A stretch of DNA of 64,000 nucleotides, from contig NZ_FNCG01000001.1 in assembly GCF_900100945.1 (NCBI RefSeq), positions 744,001 through 808,000 on the forward strand, written 5' to 3'. The notes beneath the pieces were generated by a model, which did not search any database, was not told the origin of the DNA, and saw only the letters and a list, made by a program, of their open reading frames with translations. The translations under genes and the position numbers were made by a program. Shown piece after piece: positions 1-9,156 of this stretch (its first letter is position 1; each line of letters begins with the position of its first letter). The DNA comes from Mucilaginibacter gossypii. Its GTDB lineage: Bacteria > Bacteroidota > Bacteroidia > Sphingobacteriales > Sphingobacteriaceae.

Positions 1-1247
1 ATCTTTTTCTCAGGGCACATGAACCGGTATTTGCATCGGTAATTAATTTTTATATAAAGGTTTCACCTTTTCTGATCCTGGCTGCGTTATTATCGCTGAT
101 TGTTATTCCTAACATTTTCAGCTTTATCTTTTTGCTATTGTTGTTTGCGTACAACATTGTTATTTACTTCAGCAACCGCAAGGCTATTTCAGGATATACC
201 AAATCGTTACCGCAATTGCTGGTTATGTATAAAGTTGCAATGGCGTTAGCTAAAAGCGGGAAATTTGGTCAGGTACACGACGTAAAGTGTTCCCTTTCCA
301 GCCTAAGAGGTTTAAAACGAGCGCTTAAGTTTGTAAACATAGAAAGCGGCTTCGTGAATGGTAAAAGTGATATTGCTTACGCAGCCTTCCATTTGTTTAA
401 ACTGCTTTTTGTGATTGAGCCCAATACTTATACATCATCATTAAAACAAGTCAGTAAATACCGCGAGGATATTAAAGAAGTGTATAAATTTATTGGCAGG
501 GCCGATACGCTGATAGCTATACAATCAATACGTGACGGTATGCCTTTTTATTCAAAACCCGCGTTTATGGGTGTTGATGGCAAAATAGAGATTACCGAAC
601 TTTTTCACCCATTGGTAGCTAATTGTGTAACTAATTCCCTTTATACAACTAATGCAGACAGGGGGGCATTGATCACAGGGTCAAACATGTCTGGCAAAAC
701 TACATTTATTAAAGCGCTGGCATTAAATACGCTGCTATCGCAAACTATATTTACAAGTTGTGCAAAGGCCTACAAGGCTCCTTTTCTCAAAATACAAACC
801 AGCATCAAAACCAGCGATAACATTGATGAACACAAGAGTTATTTTCAGGCACAGGCCTTAGCTATTTTAGATATCATTGATAACAGTTCTCAGAAAGAGG
901 ATATAAAAAGCATGGTGATCATTGATGAGATTTTCAGAGGTACCAATACCATCGAACGTATAGCCGCAGCAAAGTCTGTGCTTTCGTACATTACCGCTAA
1001 CCAAAATTTTGTTTTTGTATCAACCCACGACCTTGAGCTGGCCCAGCTGCTCGACGAGGATTTTGTTGTATATTCCTTTTCAGAATCAAAAGACGGGCGC
1101 ATCCTGGTATTTGACTATATCCTGAAGCAGGGCCTGCTTGAAAACACTAACGGAATCGCCATACTCAAATCCATGGGATATCCAGAACGTGTTATCGATG
1201 AAGCCAATATTGTAAGCGAGCGAATGATGAATAAATATTTGGTTTAA
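1..1247 (+). CDS. MutS-family membrane-anchored ATPase, 5' partial
   Basis: The reading frame is open from base 3, so this is the C-terminal 414 residues of a longer protein cut by the window edge; the first ATG at 132 is internal. The visible part begins with two adjacent hydrophobic segments (about residues 18-60). The MutS ATPase domain follows: Walker A GSNMSGKTT (about nt 678-704), Walker B MVIIDEIFRGTNT (about nt 912-950) and the switch histidine in VSTHDLEL. The family ATPase normally drives DNA mismatch handling. This membrane-tethered type lacks an obvious mismatch-binding domain in the part seen and its substrate is unknown. It converges on the cbpM gene, with 23 bases between the stops. 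Confidence 0.85.
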   Translation, partial: LFLRAHEPVFASVINFYIKVSPFLILAALLSLIVIPNIFSFIFLLLLFAYNIVIYFSNRKAISGYTKSLPQLLVMYKVAMALAKSGKFGQVHDVKCSLSSLRGLKRALKFVNIESGFVNGKSDIAYAAFHLFKLLFVIEPNTYTSSLKQVSKYREDIKEVYKFIGRADTLIAIQSIRDGMPFYSKPAFMGVDGKIEITELFHPLVANCVTNSLYTTNADRGALITGSNMSGKTTFIKALALNTLLSQTIFTSCAKAYKAPFLKIQTSIKTSDNIDEHKSYFQAQALAILDIIDNSSQKEDIKSMVIIDEIFRGTNTIERIAAAKSVLSYITANQNFVFVSTHDLELAQLLDEDFVVYSFSESKDGRILVFDYILKQGLLENTNGIAILKSMGYPERVIDEANIVSERMMNKYLV

Positions 1248-1270
1248 GCATTCCTAAAAAGAAAGCTTTC

Positions 1271-1558
1271 TTATTCATATAAGCTCAACCTGTTTTTTAA
1301 ATACCGCATATCTTCCTGTAATTTTTCAACCCGGTTAAGCAGGTGAGAGATAGCTTCAATGCCGGCTACGTTAATATCCAATTCGTACAAGCTCACCAGT
1401 TTTTCCAGCTTTTGAAGCTCAGTTTGAGGGATGAAGACAGTTTCATTAATGATGGTTACTTCAACCAGTCCCGCTTCATGTAAAGATGTAATGAACGTGT
1501 ATTCAACATTATGATATACACAAAAATCGTTTGCTGCTATTAATTCTGCTGTTTTCAT
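1271..1558 (-). CDS. cbpM: CbpM-like chaperone modulator
   Basis: This 95-residue protein has the size and layout of CbpM. An N-terminal MerR-like winged-helix portion (about residues 1-50) is followed by a C-terminal helix with coiled-coil character that ends in LKNRLSLYE. In Gammaproteobacteria CbpM binds the J domain of CbpA and inhibits both its co-chaperone and DNA-binding activities. It lies 12 bases downstream of the cbpA-like gene on the same strand, which is the expected operon order. The name rests on family resemblance plus this context. Confidence 0.75.
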   Translation of the reverse strand: MKTAELIAANDFCVYHNVEYTFITSLHEAGLVEVTIINETVFIPQTELQKLEKLVSLYELDINVAGIEAISHLLNRVEKLQEDMRYLKNRLSLYE

Positions 1559-1570
1559 AATGTTTTAAAT

Positions 1571-2494
1571 TTAGGCTGAGGATTTTGCCAGTTCTTCAAA
1601 TAATTGTTTCTGCTTTTCGGTGAGGTTGGTAGGGGTTTGAATATCATAGGTCAGGTACAGATCGCCAAATTCATTTTCTTTTTTGTAAACGGGCATACCT
1701 TTGCCTTTGAGCTTTACTTTAATGCCATTTTGAGTTTCAGGTTTTACTTTCACTTTAACTTTGCCGTTTAATGTATCGGCAGTTATTTCGCCACCTAAAA
1801 CTGCAGTGTACAGGTCAAGTTTCAACGTGGTGTACAAATTGTTACCATCACGCTTGAAATTTGCATCAGGTGCAACACTAAACTGAATATACAGATCTCC
1901 GGCGGGGCCGCCGTTTACACCCGGGGCGCCATGCCCGGCTATTTTGATAGTTTGTCCGTTTTCAATACCTGCGGGTATGGTTATCCGGATATTTTTGCCA
2001 TTGACAGTCAACGTTTGCTTATGTGTTTCAAGAACGTCTCGAAGGTTTAAACTTAACGAGGCATTATAGTCCTGCCCGCGATATTTTGCCTGCCTGCCGC
2101 TACGCGCGCCTCCTGCGCCGCCAAACATCGATTGAAAGAAATCTGAAAACTCGTCACTTCCAAACCCTTCGGCACTGCCAAATCCTTCGGCTCCGGTAAA
2201 GCCGCCATAACCACCAAAACCTCCTTGTGCACCGGCTTGTTGGCGCGCTTGTTGTTCGTATGCTTCGCCGTGCTGCCAGTTCTCGCCATATTTATCGTAT
2301 TTCTTTCGCTTTTCCGGGTCACTTAATACTTCATTTGCTTCGTTTAGCTGCTGGAATTTTTTGTGGGCATCTTCGTCATTAGGGTTAAGATCGGGGTGAT
2401 ATTTGCGGGCCAGTTTACGGTAAGCATTTTTAATATCCTTTTCGGATGCATTTTTGTCGAGCTCTAATACTTTGTAATAATCTATAAAAGCCAT
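1571..2494 (-). CDS. cbpA: DnaJ-family co-chaperone CbpA
   Basis: The 307-residue protein has a J domain at residues 1-70 with the HPD motif (KYHPDLNP) that stimulates DnaK ATPase. A Gly/Phe-rich linker covers about 75-135 and a C-terminal DnaJ substrate-binding region about 140-300. The cysteine-rich zinc finger of DnaJ is absent, which identifies a type II J protein of the CbpA kind. CbpA is known as a DnaK partner and curved-DNA-binding protein. It starts at an ATG and forms an operon with the downstream cbpM. Confidence 0.9.
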   Translation of the reverse strand: MAFIDYYKVLELDKNASEKDIKNAYRKLARKYHPDLNPNDEDAHKKFQQLNEANEVLSDPEKRKKYDKYGENWQHGEAYEQQARQQAGAQGGFGGYGGFTGAEGFGSAEGFGSDEFSDFFQSMFGGAGGARSGRQAKYRGQDYNASLSLNLRDVLETHKQTLTVNGKNIRITIPAGIENGQTIKIAGHGAPGVNGGPAGDLYIQFSVAPDANFKRDGNNLYTTLKLDLYTAVLGGEITADTLNGKVKVKVKPETQNGIKVKLKGKGMPVYKKENEFGDLYLTYDIQTPTNLTEKQKQLFEELAKSSA

Positions 2495-2617
2495 GGCGGG
2501 ATTTAATATAAACAGATGTGTTATTAACTACTAAATATACAGCTTGGTTTTAAAACTTATGGCTTTTTTAATGTCATTTGATATAAGTGCGCGGACTTTA
2601 AAATTATGGGTTATAGC

Positions 2618-2648
2618 TTTTATTTAAAATTCGCAAATACTACCTTTG
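2618..2648 (+). promoter_or_regulatory. Candidate housekeeping promoter of the GNAT gene
   Basis: TACCTTTG at 2641-2648 matches the Bacteroidota -7 consensus TAnnTTTG. A weak TTTT at 2618-2621 lies 19 bases upstream in the -33 position. The implied leader before the ATG at 2668 is very short. Confidence 0.45.
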
Positions 2649-2667
2649 GCATCCTTAAATTAATCAT

Positions 2668-3180
2668 ATGCCTGTAATAACCCAAGCTACCCTTACCGAC
2701 GTACCCGAACTTAATGTTTTAGTAAACAGCGCTTACCGTGGTGAAAGCTCAAAACGGGGTTGGACAACTGAGGCCGACTTAATTGGCGGCTCCCGCATTG
2801 ATGAACAAACTCTGACGGGGTATATGAATGATGAAAATATCATCATTTTAAAGCATACTGATGAGGAGGGCAATATTACAGGTACTGTTTATCTTGAAGT
2901 CAGAACTCCAAAGTTGTATGTTGGCATGTTTAGTGTATCGCCATTATTGCAGAATAAAGGAGTGGGCCGCGCACTGATAGAAGAAGCTGAAGTTTACGCG
3001 CGTAAGTATAACTGCAATACTTTAACTATGACAGTAATTAGCATCCGCTCCGAACTGATAAGCTGGTATGAGCGCCGCGGCTACAAACCAACCGGCGAAA
3101 TTCAGCCTTTTCATGCACATGGCCGTTTTGGGGATGCCAAACAGCATATTGAGCTGATTGTAATGGAGAAGAGCGTTTAA
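2668..3180 (+). CDS. GNAT-family N-acetyltransferase
   Basis: This 170-residue single-domain protein has the GNAT motif A (LLQNKGVGRALIEEAE, about residues 92-107) that binds the acetyl-CoA pyrophosphate, and the late motif SWYERRGYKPTGE typical of small-molecule acetyltransferases. The acceptor substrate cannot be told from sequence. It is transcribed divergently from cbpA. Its stop abuts an intergenic inverted repeat. Confidence 0.88.
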   Translation: MPVITQATLTDVPELNVLVNSAYRGESSKRGWTTEADLIGGSRIDEQTLTGYMNDENIIILKHTDEEGNITGTVYLEVRTPKLYVGMFSVSPLLQNKGVGRALIEEAEVYARKYNCNTLTMTVISIRSELISWYERRGYKPTGEIQPFHAHGRFGDAKQHIELIVMEKSV

Positions 3181-3258
3181 GTCCTAAGTTTTAAGTTCTA
3201 AGTCTTGAGTCAAAAGTTAAATTGGTATAATCGACTTAGGACTCAAGACTTAGAACTT
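3181..3258. repeat. Long intergenic inverted repeat
   Basis: Two perfect 18-base arms (3193-3210 and 3241-3258) are complementary, and an outer 9-base pair of arms (3181-3189 and 3234-3242) also matches. The arms are built from variations of a short AAGT-CTAAG-type unit. The right arm contains the stop codon of the HAD hydrolase gene on the minus strand. The element can form a hairpin between two convergent genes and may act as a bidirectional terminator, but it lacks a clean T tract. It resembles a dispersed intergenic palindrome. Confidence 0.75.
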
Positions 3259-3939
3259 CACAAATTCCAATACTTCACTGATCTTATGCACATGTTTGAA
3301 GTTTTTGTGTGTTAAAACGGTTTCTACATGTTCGTGCGCCCATGTTGTATGATAGGGTACGTGAACAGCATGCCCGCCAATGTTGATCACGGGCATTACA
3401 TCTGATTTTAAGGAATTGCCGATCATCATAAACTCATCGGGATTGATGTCAAGGTGTTTGATCAGCTTGATATAATCATCCTCCTTTTTATCACTCATAA
3501 TTTCGATATGGTGAAAGTAATGTGCCAGCCCTGATTTTTTGAGCTTCCGCTCCTGGTCAAGCAGATCGCCTTTGGTGGCTACCACCAGCCTGTAATGATC
3601 TTTTAATGAGGATAAAACATGTTCTACCTCGTTCAGTAACTCTATCGGTTGATTAAGCATATCCTTACCATATTGTAATATGGTTTCCACTACATCAACG
3701 CTAATATTTTTTTCAGAAATGCTCAATGCTGCCTCTATCATGCTGAGGATATAGCCTTTTATCCCGTAGCCATAAAGTGGGAGGTTATCAACCTCAACTT
3801 TAAAAAGCTCTTTGGAAATGGTGTGCTGTGGCGAAAAATTTTCGAGCAGGCTGCAAAACCTTTCTTCGGTAGCTTGAAAGTAAGGTTCATTTACCCAAAG
3901 GGTGTCGTCGGCATCAAAGGCAATTACTTTTAGGTTCAT
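3250..3939 (-). CDS. HAD-superfamily hydrolase
   Basis: The protein is 229 residues from the ATG at 3939; an in-frame TTG nine codons earlier (3966) is less likely because the family begins right before the first motif. Motif I is AFDADDTLW with the nucleophile and acid/base aspartates. The VVATKG segment supplies motif II and MMIGNSLKSD motif III/IV. It is a phosphatase-like hydrolase of the haloacid dehalogenase fold, with a helical cap between motifs I and II. The substrate is unknown. Its last codons lie in the inverted repeat shared with the GNAT gene. Confidence 0.85.
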   Translation of the reverse strand: MNLKVIAFDADDTLWVNEPYFQATEERFCSLLENFSPQHTISKELFKVEVDNLPLYGYGIKGYILSMIEAALSISEKNISVDVVETILQYGKDMLNQPIELLNEVEHVLSSLKDHYRLVVATKGDLLDQERKLKKSGLAHYFHHIEIMSDKKEDDYIKLIKHLDINPDEFMMIGNSLKSDVMPVINIGGHAVHVPYHTTWAHEHVETVLTHKNFKHVHKISEVLEFVKF

Positions 3940-4051
3940 TTGAAGTATCTGGTTTACCTGGTGCAATAATAATACATCGGGTTGATTTTAGTAGCATAAA
4001 GCTCCATTGTACAGCAATAAATATTTAACATTTATGAACTATCAGGTTCAA

Positions 4052-4081
4052 TTTAAACGATTTAAAAATAAAGTAAATTTG
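4052..4081 (+). promoter_or_regulatory. Candidate promoter of the DUF1493-type gene
   Basis: TAAATTTG at 4074-4081 fits TAnnTTTG. TTT at 4052-4054 lies 19 bases upstream. The start codon follows at 4145. Confidence 0.4.
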
Positions 4082-4144
4082 TATGCAACCTTATTTCAAA
4101 AGCTACGTCTCATAACTTAAATGGTCAAATTAACATTCGTTTAA

Positions 4145-4504
4145 ATGGAAGAGATACTGCCACCCTTAAAAGAATTTATAGTTGATTATTGCAACAGGTA
4201 TAAGATACATAAGGTTGATCCGCATAGCCTGAACCTCGATACTAGTATTGATCTTGATCTGGATATTTTTGACATTGAGATAGACCTTTTTCTTGCCGAT
4301 TTTGCCGAACAGTTCAATATAGATCCATCTAAATTCAGTTGGTATAAATATGGCTATCCCAAAGGCTCAACCCGGGTAAAAGTTATTAAACTGATGTTTG
4401 GCTACAATACTACATGGGTTAAACAACTGGCCCAATATTGCTATACTCCCAAATTTAAGGTGCGCAACTTACAAGATGCTGTAAAAACTGGCAAATTGGT
4501 TTAA
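4145..4504 (+). CDS. DUF1493-type small acidic protein
   Basis: This 119-residue cytoplasmic protein has no signal peptide or membrane segment. Its N-terminal half is rich in Asp and Ile (LDTSIDLDLDIFD) and the middle carries FNIDPSKFSWYKYG. This pattern fits the DUF1493 family, small proteins that look distantly like acyl carrier proteins, but I see no clear phosphopantetheine serine motif. It stands alone between divergent and convergent neighbours. The function is unknown. Confidence 0.6.
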   Translation: MEEILPPLKEFIVDYCNRYKIHKVDPHSLNLDTSIDLDLDIFDIEIDLFLADFAEQFNIDPSKFSWYKYGYPKGSTRVKVIKLMFGYNTTWVKQLAQYCYTPKFKVRNLQDAVKTGKLV

Positions 4505-4526
4505 TGTAAGATGTGCTTTCACTAAT

Positions 4527-4609
4527 CAAAATCGGTGAAATCAGGAAATAGTCGGTGAGATCTCCTAATATAAATCAGCGAAATCAACGTAATCAGAAAC
4601 GATCAGCGG
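4527..4609. repeat. Degenerate short intergenic repeats
   Basis: Several related units of the form ATCGGTGAAATCAG, GTCGGTGAGATC and ATCAGCGAAATCA follow one another between the DUF1493-type gene and pspC. They look like an eroded dispersed intergenic repeat. I see no coding potential. Confidence 0.5.
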
Positions 4610-4831
4610 TTAAAGATCAGTAACCCCGGTATGCTTGCGTTTAATGAAGTTGCGGATATCCAACACAATACCTGCAAAAAAATAAAATATAAGCGGGAAG
4701 CCTACCGCCAGGAATGAGGAGTAGATAAAGAAAAGCCTGATCTTGGAGATCGAGATATTAAAGCGTTCGCCAAGGTAGGTGCATACACCAAAAGAGTACC
4801 GTTCAAAAAAAGTAAGTATCCGCTGTAGCAT
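4610..4831 (-). CDS. PspC-domain membrane protein
   Basis: This 73-residue protein is essentially one PspC domain. It has a short amphipathic start with the conserved VCTYLGERFNIS, then a long hydrophobic region (about residues 30-58) that would form one or two membrane passes. PspC-type proteins act in envelope stress signalling in Proteobacteria; the role of stand-alone domains in Bacteroidota is not defined. It starts 4 bases after the stop of the DUF2851 gene, so the two are probably cotranscribed and translationally linked. Confidence 0.8.
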   Translation of the reverse strand: MLQRILTFFERYSFGVCTYLGERFNISISKIRLFFIYSSFLAVGFPLIFYFFAGIVLDIRNFIKRKHTGVTDL

Positions 4832-4835
4832 GGTG

Positions 4836-6122
4836 TCAAGCCAGTTTTAGTATCTTATTACCAACGCCGCATTGCAGGCATTTCTTATAGTTGCAGTAAT
4901 TATTTTTTAACTCAAGCAATGCCTGTGATTCAAACGCAGTTTCAATTTTCACTCCTAAGTTAACAAAATCAGCAATAATATTGTTTTTTTCGGCCGGTAA
5001 ATTTTCTAACAATTTAAGACTACGGCTAATATAATATTGCTGCTGATGCTGCTTGCCGTAACTAAACAGGAACAAGGCCACTGCATTGAGCAGCAAAATA
5101 TCAACAGAACCATCGCCCATATTTTTCGATGACGGCTTGGATTGTACATCAAACCGGTAATGGTCCTCCCAGTAATCGTTTACTTTGATCTCTGTAAATA
5201 AACTACGCAGTGCTTTTACCTCTTTAATCTCTAATATTTTAGATAACAGGTGGTTTGACTGTACGATAAGTGCGGCAAATTGCGCCAGCCTGATGGTTGG
5301 AAAGTTTTGGGGCCTTAGCCGCATAAACTTCCACAGGTGGCTTTCTATAGGTTTAAGGTTGTATTTTTTACGCAGATATTCATACTCCTTTTGAAGTTTG
5401 AGGGGATAATCATCTTTAAATTCACCCTCTAAAAAGCCTGCCTGCCCAAATATCAAAGCTTCAATTTGCATCGGGCTGTTTTTGTTTTTGGCGAGGATAA
5501 GCTGAGGCAGCGATTTAGCCATCAGCTCAAACGGCAGGGCGTTTACTTTAAAACCAAAGTTTGCCGCTAAAAACTGGTAAAAAGTTTCCTCCCAATCGCC
5601 TTTATTAAGTGCCAGAGCCGCTGCCACATTTGCCGATCGTTTTTCCATCCGCTCAACCAGCACGCGGGTAAGCCAGTTTTGCATGGTGAGGGCATCCACT
5701 GTAGCGATGCCGTTTTCGCAGGGTATAAAACTCTGGTTACCGAAAACCAGTTTATGATATTTGTTGTAAAGCGCTTCACTAATACGGCTTTGCAGTTCAA
5801 GCGTTGGAACTTTGCGCCCATTTGGTAAAAACAACTGCGCATCGTTACGATAAACTACATGTAATATCACATTATCATAAGCGCCATCATTAGTATGGCC
5901 ATGCTTTTGCCAGTCGGACGCGGAAAGATGCACTTCTACATTACCTGCCCAAACAGTCTCGCCAATACGGATCCCCGCATTATGAAAATCTGGACCTGAA
6001 TCTGAATTGTGCAGCCCGGCCGAAAAGATTTCCAGTTCCTCTCCATCTACAGTTTGAAGGTTTTCGCGCTCAAAAAGCCTGAATTTCCAGATGTAATGCA
6101 AAAAATCTTCGGTGAAAAGCAT
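4836..6122 (-). CDS. DUF2851-family protein
   Basis: The 428-residue soluble protein begins with the characteristic DUF2851 opening (FLHYIWKFRLF, then SGPDFHNAGIRIG and GNVEVHLSASDW). It is a conserved single-copy Bacteroidota family without known function. The C-terminus has a Cys pair (CLQCGVGNKIL) that could bind metal. No signal peptide is present. It is the first gene of a two-gene operon with the pspC-domain gene. Confidence 0.85.
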   Translation of the reverse strand: MLFTEDFLHYIWKFRLFERENLQTVDGEELEIFSAGLHNSDSGPDFHNAGIRIGETVWAGNVEVHLSASDWQKHGHTNDGAYDNVILHVVYRNDAQLFLPNGRKVPTLELQSRISEALYNKYHKLVFGNQSFIPCENGIATVDALTMQNWLTRVLVERMEKRSANVAAALALNKGDWEETFYQFLAANFGFKVNALPFELMAKSLPQLILAKNKNSPMQIEALIFGQAGFLEGEFKDDYPLKLQKEYEYLRKKYNLKPIESHLWKFMRLRPQNFPTIRLAQFAALIVQSNHLLSKILEIKEVKALRSLFTEIKVNDYWEDHYRFDVQSKPSSKNMGDGSVDILLLNAVALFLFSYGKQHQQQYYISRSLKLLENLPAEKNNIIADFVNLGVKIETAFESQALLELKNNYCNYKKCLQCGVGNKILKLA

Positions 6123-6264
6123 GGTTGTGGTTTGGCTGAATGGTTGATAGCGTTATTGTGTGAATAAGTTTTTATTAAAGCAAATATGCCGGTTATTATA
6201 TTGGTATTGCGCCTCTATTTTAAAACTCCTAATATTACGGAAACCAACAATATCTGCCAAACCT

Positions 6265-7575
6265 ATGAATGGAATAAAATCACCAATACCCCAAACCACG
6301 GGCGGACGCATCAAGTCCATCATCGGCGGATCGCTGGGAAATTTGGTTGAATGGTATGACTGGTATGCTTACACTGCCTTTTCCCTTTATTTTTCAGATG
6401 CTTTTTTTCCTTCAGATAATCAAACCGTACAGCTTTTAAACACAGCCGGTATTTTTGCCATCGGCTTTTTAATGCGCCCTATAGGCGGTTGGGTAATGGG
6501 GACCTTTGCGGATAAGCGCGGCCGTAAAACTGCGCTTACATTTTCTGTATTGCTTATGAGCGTTGGTTCATTGATCATTGCTATAACACCTGGCTACAAA
6601 ACCATCGGTGTTGCTGCGCCTATACTGCTGGTGTTGGCCCGCATTATCCAGGGCCTGAGCGTAGGAGGGGAGTATGGAACCAGCGCCACTTACCTGAGTG
6701 AAATGGCTACAAAAAAGCACCGTGGTTTTTACTCAAGCTTTCAATATGTAACGCTCATTATGGGGCAATTACTGGCATTGGGTGTTTTGGTTTTGCTGCA
6801 AAGAGCGTTTTTATCTGAAAAACAATTGCATGACTGGGGTTGGCGCATTCCATTTGGAATCGGGGCAATACTGGCTGTCACCACTATGTATTTAAGGCGA
6901 AGCTTACAGGAATCAGCATCGTTTGATAAAGAAAGTAAAAAAGCTGATGCCTTGAATGGCACTATAAAAGCTTTAACAGAGCATCCTAATGCTGTTTTTA
7001 CGGTAATTGGATTAACCATTGGCGGCACACTGGCGTTTTACACCTTTACCACCTATATGCAAAAGTTTTTGGTTAATACGTCCGGCTTCAGTAAGAGCGC
7101 CGCTACGCTCATCTCAACCTTAACATTAGCTGTATTTATGGTGATACAACCTTTATTTGGCTTACTGTCGGATAAAGTTGGCCGGAAGCCATTACTAATT
7201 GGTTTCGGCATATTGGGTACGCTTTGTACAATTCCTATCATGACATTGCTAAGCCATACTAAAGATGTATGGGTTGCATTCGCGCTGATCCTTTGCGCGC
7301 TGGTCATTGTAAGCGGCTATACCTCAATCAATGCTGTTGTTAAGGCCGAACTTTTTCCGGCCAATGTGCGCGCCCTGGGCGTAGGTTTTCCTTATGCAAT
7401 AGCCGTATCCCTGTTTGGCGGCACTGCCGAATATATTGCCCTGTGGTTCAAAAATGAACATCATGCGCAATGGTTTTATTGGTATGTAACTGTTTGTATC
7501 GGGCTATCGTTGGTTTTATATATCACCATGAATGATACCCGCAAACATTCAAAAATGGAAGATGAGCAGATTTGA
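6265..7575 (+). CDS. MFS transporter, metabolite:H+ symporter type
   Basis: The protein is about 436 residues from the ATG at 6265. The frame is open back to 6160, but those 35 codons look non-family. The start GGSLGNLVEWYDWYAY and the loop RPIGGWVMGTFADKRGRK are hallmarks of the MHS family (KgtP, ProP and relatives). Twelve hydrophobic segments are expected and visible in outline. Family members import dicarboxylates, betaine/proline or similar solutes with protons; the substrate here is undetermined. It is divergent from DUF2851 with a short spacer. The downstream M20 peptidase has its own promoter candidate. Confidence 0.85.
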   Translation: MNGIKSPIPQTTGGRIKSIIGGSLGNLVEWYDWYAYTAFSLYFSDAFFPSDNQTVQLLNTAGIFAIGFLMRPIGGWVMGTFADKRGRKTALTFSVLLMSVGSLIIAITPGYKTIGVAAPILLVLARIIQGLSVGGEYGTSATYLSEMATKKHRGFYSSFQYVTLIMGQLLALGVLVLLQRAFLSEKQLHDWGWRIPFGIGAILAVTTMYLRRSLQESASFDKESKKADALNGTIKALTEHPNAVFTVIGLTIGGTLAFYTFTTYMQKFLVNTSGFSKSAATLISTLTLAVFMVIQPLFGLLSDKVGRKPLLIGFGILGTLCTIPIMTLLSHTKDVWVAFALILCALVIVSGYTSINAVVKAELFPANVRALGVGFPYAIAVSLFGGTAEYIALWFKNEHHAQWFYWYVTVCIGLSLVLYITMNDTRKHSKMEDEQI

Positions 7576-7621
7576 AAATGTGCAGATTACAAATGATATG
7601 TAATGTTTGCGTTAGGTGAAT

Positions 7622-7657
7622 ATTAAGTTACTTGTAAATCTATTAAAGTGACTTAAT
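7622..7657. promoter_or_regulatory. Imperfect 12-base inverted repeat upstream of the M20 gene
   Basis: ATTAAGTTACTT (7622-7633) pairs with AAGTGACTTAAT (7646-7657) with one mismatch and a 12-base spacer. It lies about 40 bases upstream of the -7 box of the M20 deacetylase. It could be an operator or a weak hairpin after the MFS gene. Confidence 0.4.
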
Positions 7658-7671
7658 GTTCAGGAAATGTA

Positions 7672-7704
7672 TTTCATCCACATAAATAAAAAGTGTTAAT
7701 TTTG
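7672..7704 (+). promoter_or_regulatory. Candidate promoter of the M20 deacetylase
   Basis: TAATTTTG at 7697-7704 matches TAnnTTTG. TTTC at 7672-7675 stands 21 bases upstream. The ATG follows at 7737. Confidence 0.45.
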
Positions 7705-7736
7705 CCCGTTCATTACAAGGGATAACCCTTAAATTT

Positions 7737-8801
7737 ATGACTGACACAAGCAATTTATTTCAACTGGCGGTAACATTACTGCAACAACTAATATCCATTC
7801 CATCGTTTAGTAAAGAGGAAGACCGCACCGCCGATCTGATCAACGAATTCCTGCAGTCGCATGGGGTAACCACTCATCGTAAGCTTAACAATATCTGGGC
7901 CTGGAATAAACATTTCGACCCGGCTAAAGAAACTATCCTCCTTAACTCACATCATGATACCGTAAAGCCCAATTCGGGCTATACACGCGATCCTTACGAT
8001 GCCAAAATTGAAGATGGTAAATTATATGGCCTTGGTAGTAATGATGCCGGGGGCTGCCTGGTTTCACTTATAGCGGTATTTCTTTATTTTCATGATAAGG
8101 AAAACCTGAAATATAATTTCTGTCTGGCGACTACCGCCGAAGAAGAAATTTCAGGCGTAAATGGTCTGGAACTGATCATTCCCGATTTGGGGCAACTATC
8201 TTTTGGTATAGTAGGTGAGCCAACCCTGATGCAGTTGGCAATTGCCGAACGGGGTTTAATGGTGTTAGATTGCACTGCTCATGGCCGTGCCGGACATGCC
8301 GCCCGCGAAGAAGGGGAGAACGCTATCTACAAAGCGTTAACAGATATTGAATGGTTCCGTACTTTTAAATTTCCGAAAGAATCAGAAGTTTTTGGGCCGA
8401 TAAAAATGTCGGTGACTATTATTAATGCTGGCTCACAACACAACGTTGTGCCTGCCAGCTGCGTGTATACCGTTGACGTGCGTGTAACTGATGCTTACCG
8501 TAATGAGGAAGTGCTGGAGATTATCCGTGAGCATGTTGCCAGCGATGTAAAACCGCGTTCTATCAGGTTAAAACCATCATCTATCCCTAAAGAACATCCC
8601 ATAGTTCAGGCTGGTATAGCGCTTGGCCGTACCACCTATGGCTCACCAACAACATCAGATCAATCATTGCTGGATATCCCTTCCATAAAAGTTGGCCCCG
8701 GCGATTCCGCACGTTCACATACTGCCGATGAGTTTGTTTATGTAGATGAGATCAGGGAGGGCATTGAGTTGTACATTAAGATGCTGGAGAGTATTAATTA
8801 A
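7737..8801 (+). CDS. argE: M20-family deacetylase, acetylornithine deacetylase-like
   Basis: This 354-residue cytoplasmic metallohydrolase has the M20 metal and catalytic motifs in order: NSHHDTVKP (first metal His/Asp), GLGSNDAGG (bridging Asp) and TTAEEEISG (catalytic Glu plus metal Glu). The dimerisation domain follows with the GRAGHAA histidine. A terminal metal His is likely in DSARSHTADEF. Length and motifs match the Bacteroidota acetyl- or succinyl-ornithine deacetylase used in arginine synthesis. No other arg gene is adjacent, so the substrate is inferred from resemblance only. Two hairpins follow the gene. Confidence 0.75.
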   Translation: MTDTSNLFQLAVTLLQQLISIPSFSKEEDRTADLINEFLQSHGVTTHRKLNNIWAWNKHFDPAKETILLNSHHDTVKPNSGYTRDPYDAKIEDGKLYGLGSNDAGGCLVSLIAVFLYFHDKENLKYNFCLATTAEEEISGVNGLELIIPDLGQLSFGIVGEPTLMQLAIAERGLMVLDCTAHGRAGHAAREEGENAIYKALTDIEWFRTFKFPKESEVFGPIKMSVTIINAGSQHNVVPASCVYTVDVRVTDAYRNEEVLEIIREHVASDVKPRSIRLKPSSIPKEHPIVQAGIALGRTTYGSPTTSDQSLLDIPSIKVGPGDSARSHTADEFVYVDEIREGIELYIKMLESIN

Positions 8802-8839
8802 CATTGTCAAAATAAAAATTTACCCATGACACGTTGTAG

Positions 8840-8890
8840 AAGCCAGACTTAAGAACTTTTCAAACTTCGTAAGTCTTTCTTCTCTGGCTT
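8840..8890. repeat. Intergenic imperfect hairpin
   Basis: AAGCCAGA (8840-8847) pairs with TCTGGCTT (8883-8890), and AGACTTA (8845-8851) with TAAGTCT (8870-8876) inside. It resembles the intergenic palindrome family also seen after the ridA-like gene (shared AAACTTCG core). Confidence 0.5.
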
Positions 8891-8944
8891 TGTCATTGCC
8901 TTTCAAAGTCCGCAGGATTTCAAACCTATGATAACGGGTAACCA

Positions 8945-8978
8945 ACAGCCCGCTTAACCGATTGGTTAAGCGGGCTGT
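8945..8978 (+). terminator. Rho-independent terminator after the M20 gene
   Basis: A perfect 15-base stem (8945-8959 with 8964-8978) closes a GATT loop and is followed by a short T run. Confidence 0.85.
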
Positions 8979-9156
8979 TTCATTATAAGAATAAACTTAA
9001 TTTACCTGAGTTGAGCATATTTTACTGATTAGTAGGTGTATAGCTAATTGCATGGAGAAACCGAGCGGTAAATTATATGATACAAGGCATTTACTTTTAC
9101 TAAAAAAATGTAGTTTTAAAATTCGTGAACCAATAAGTTTATATACCCTTATCTTA

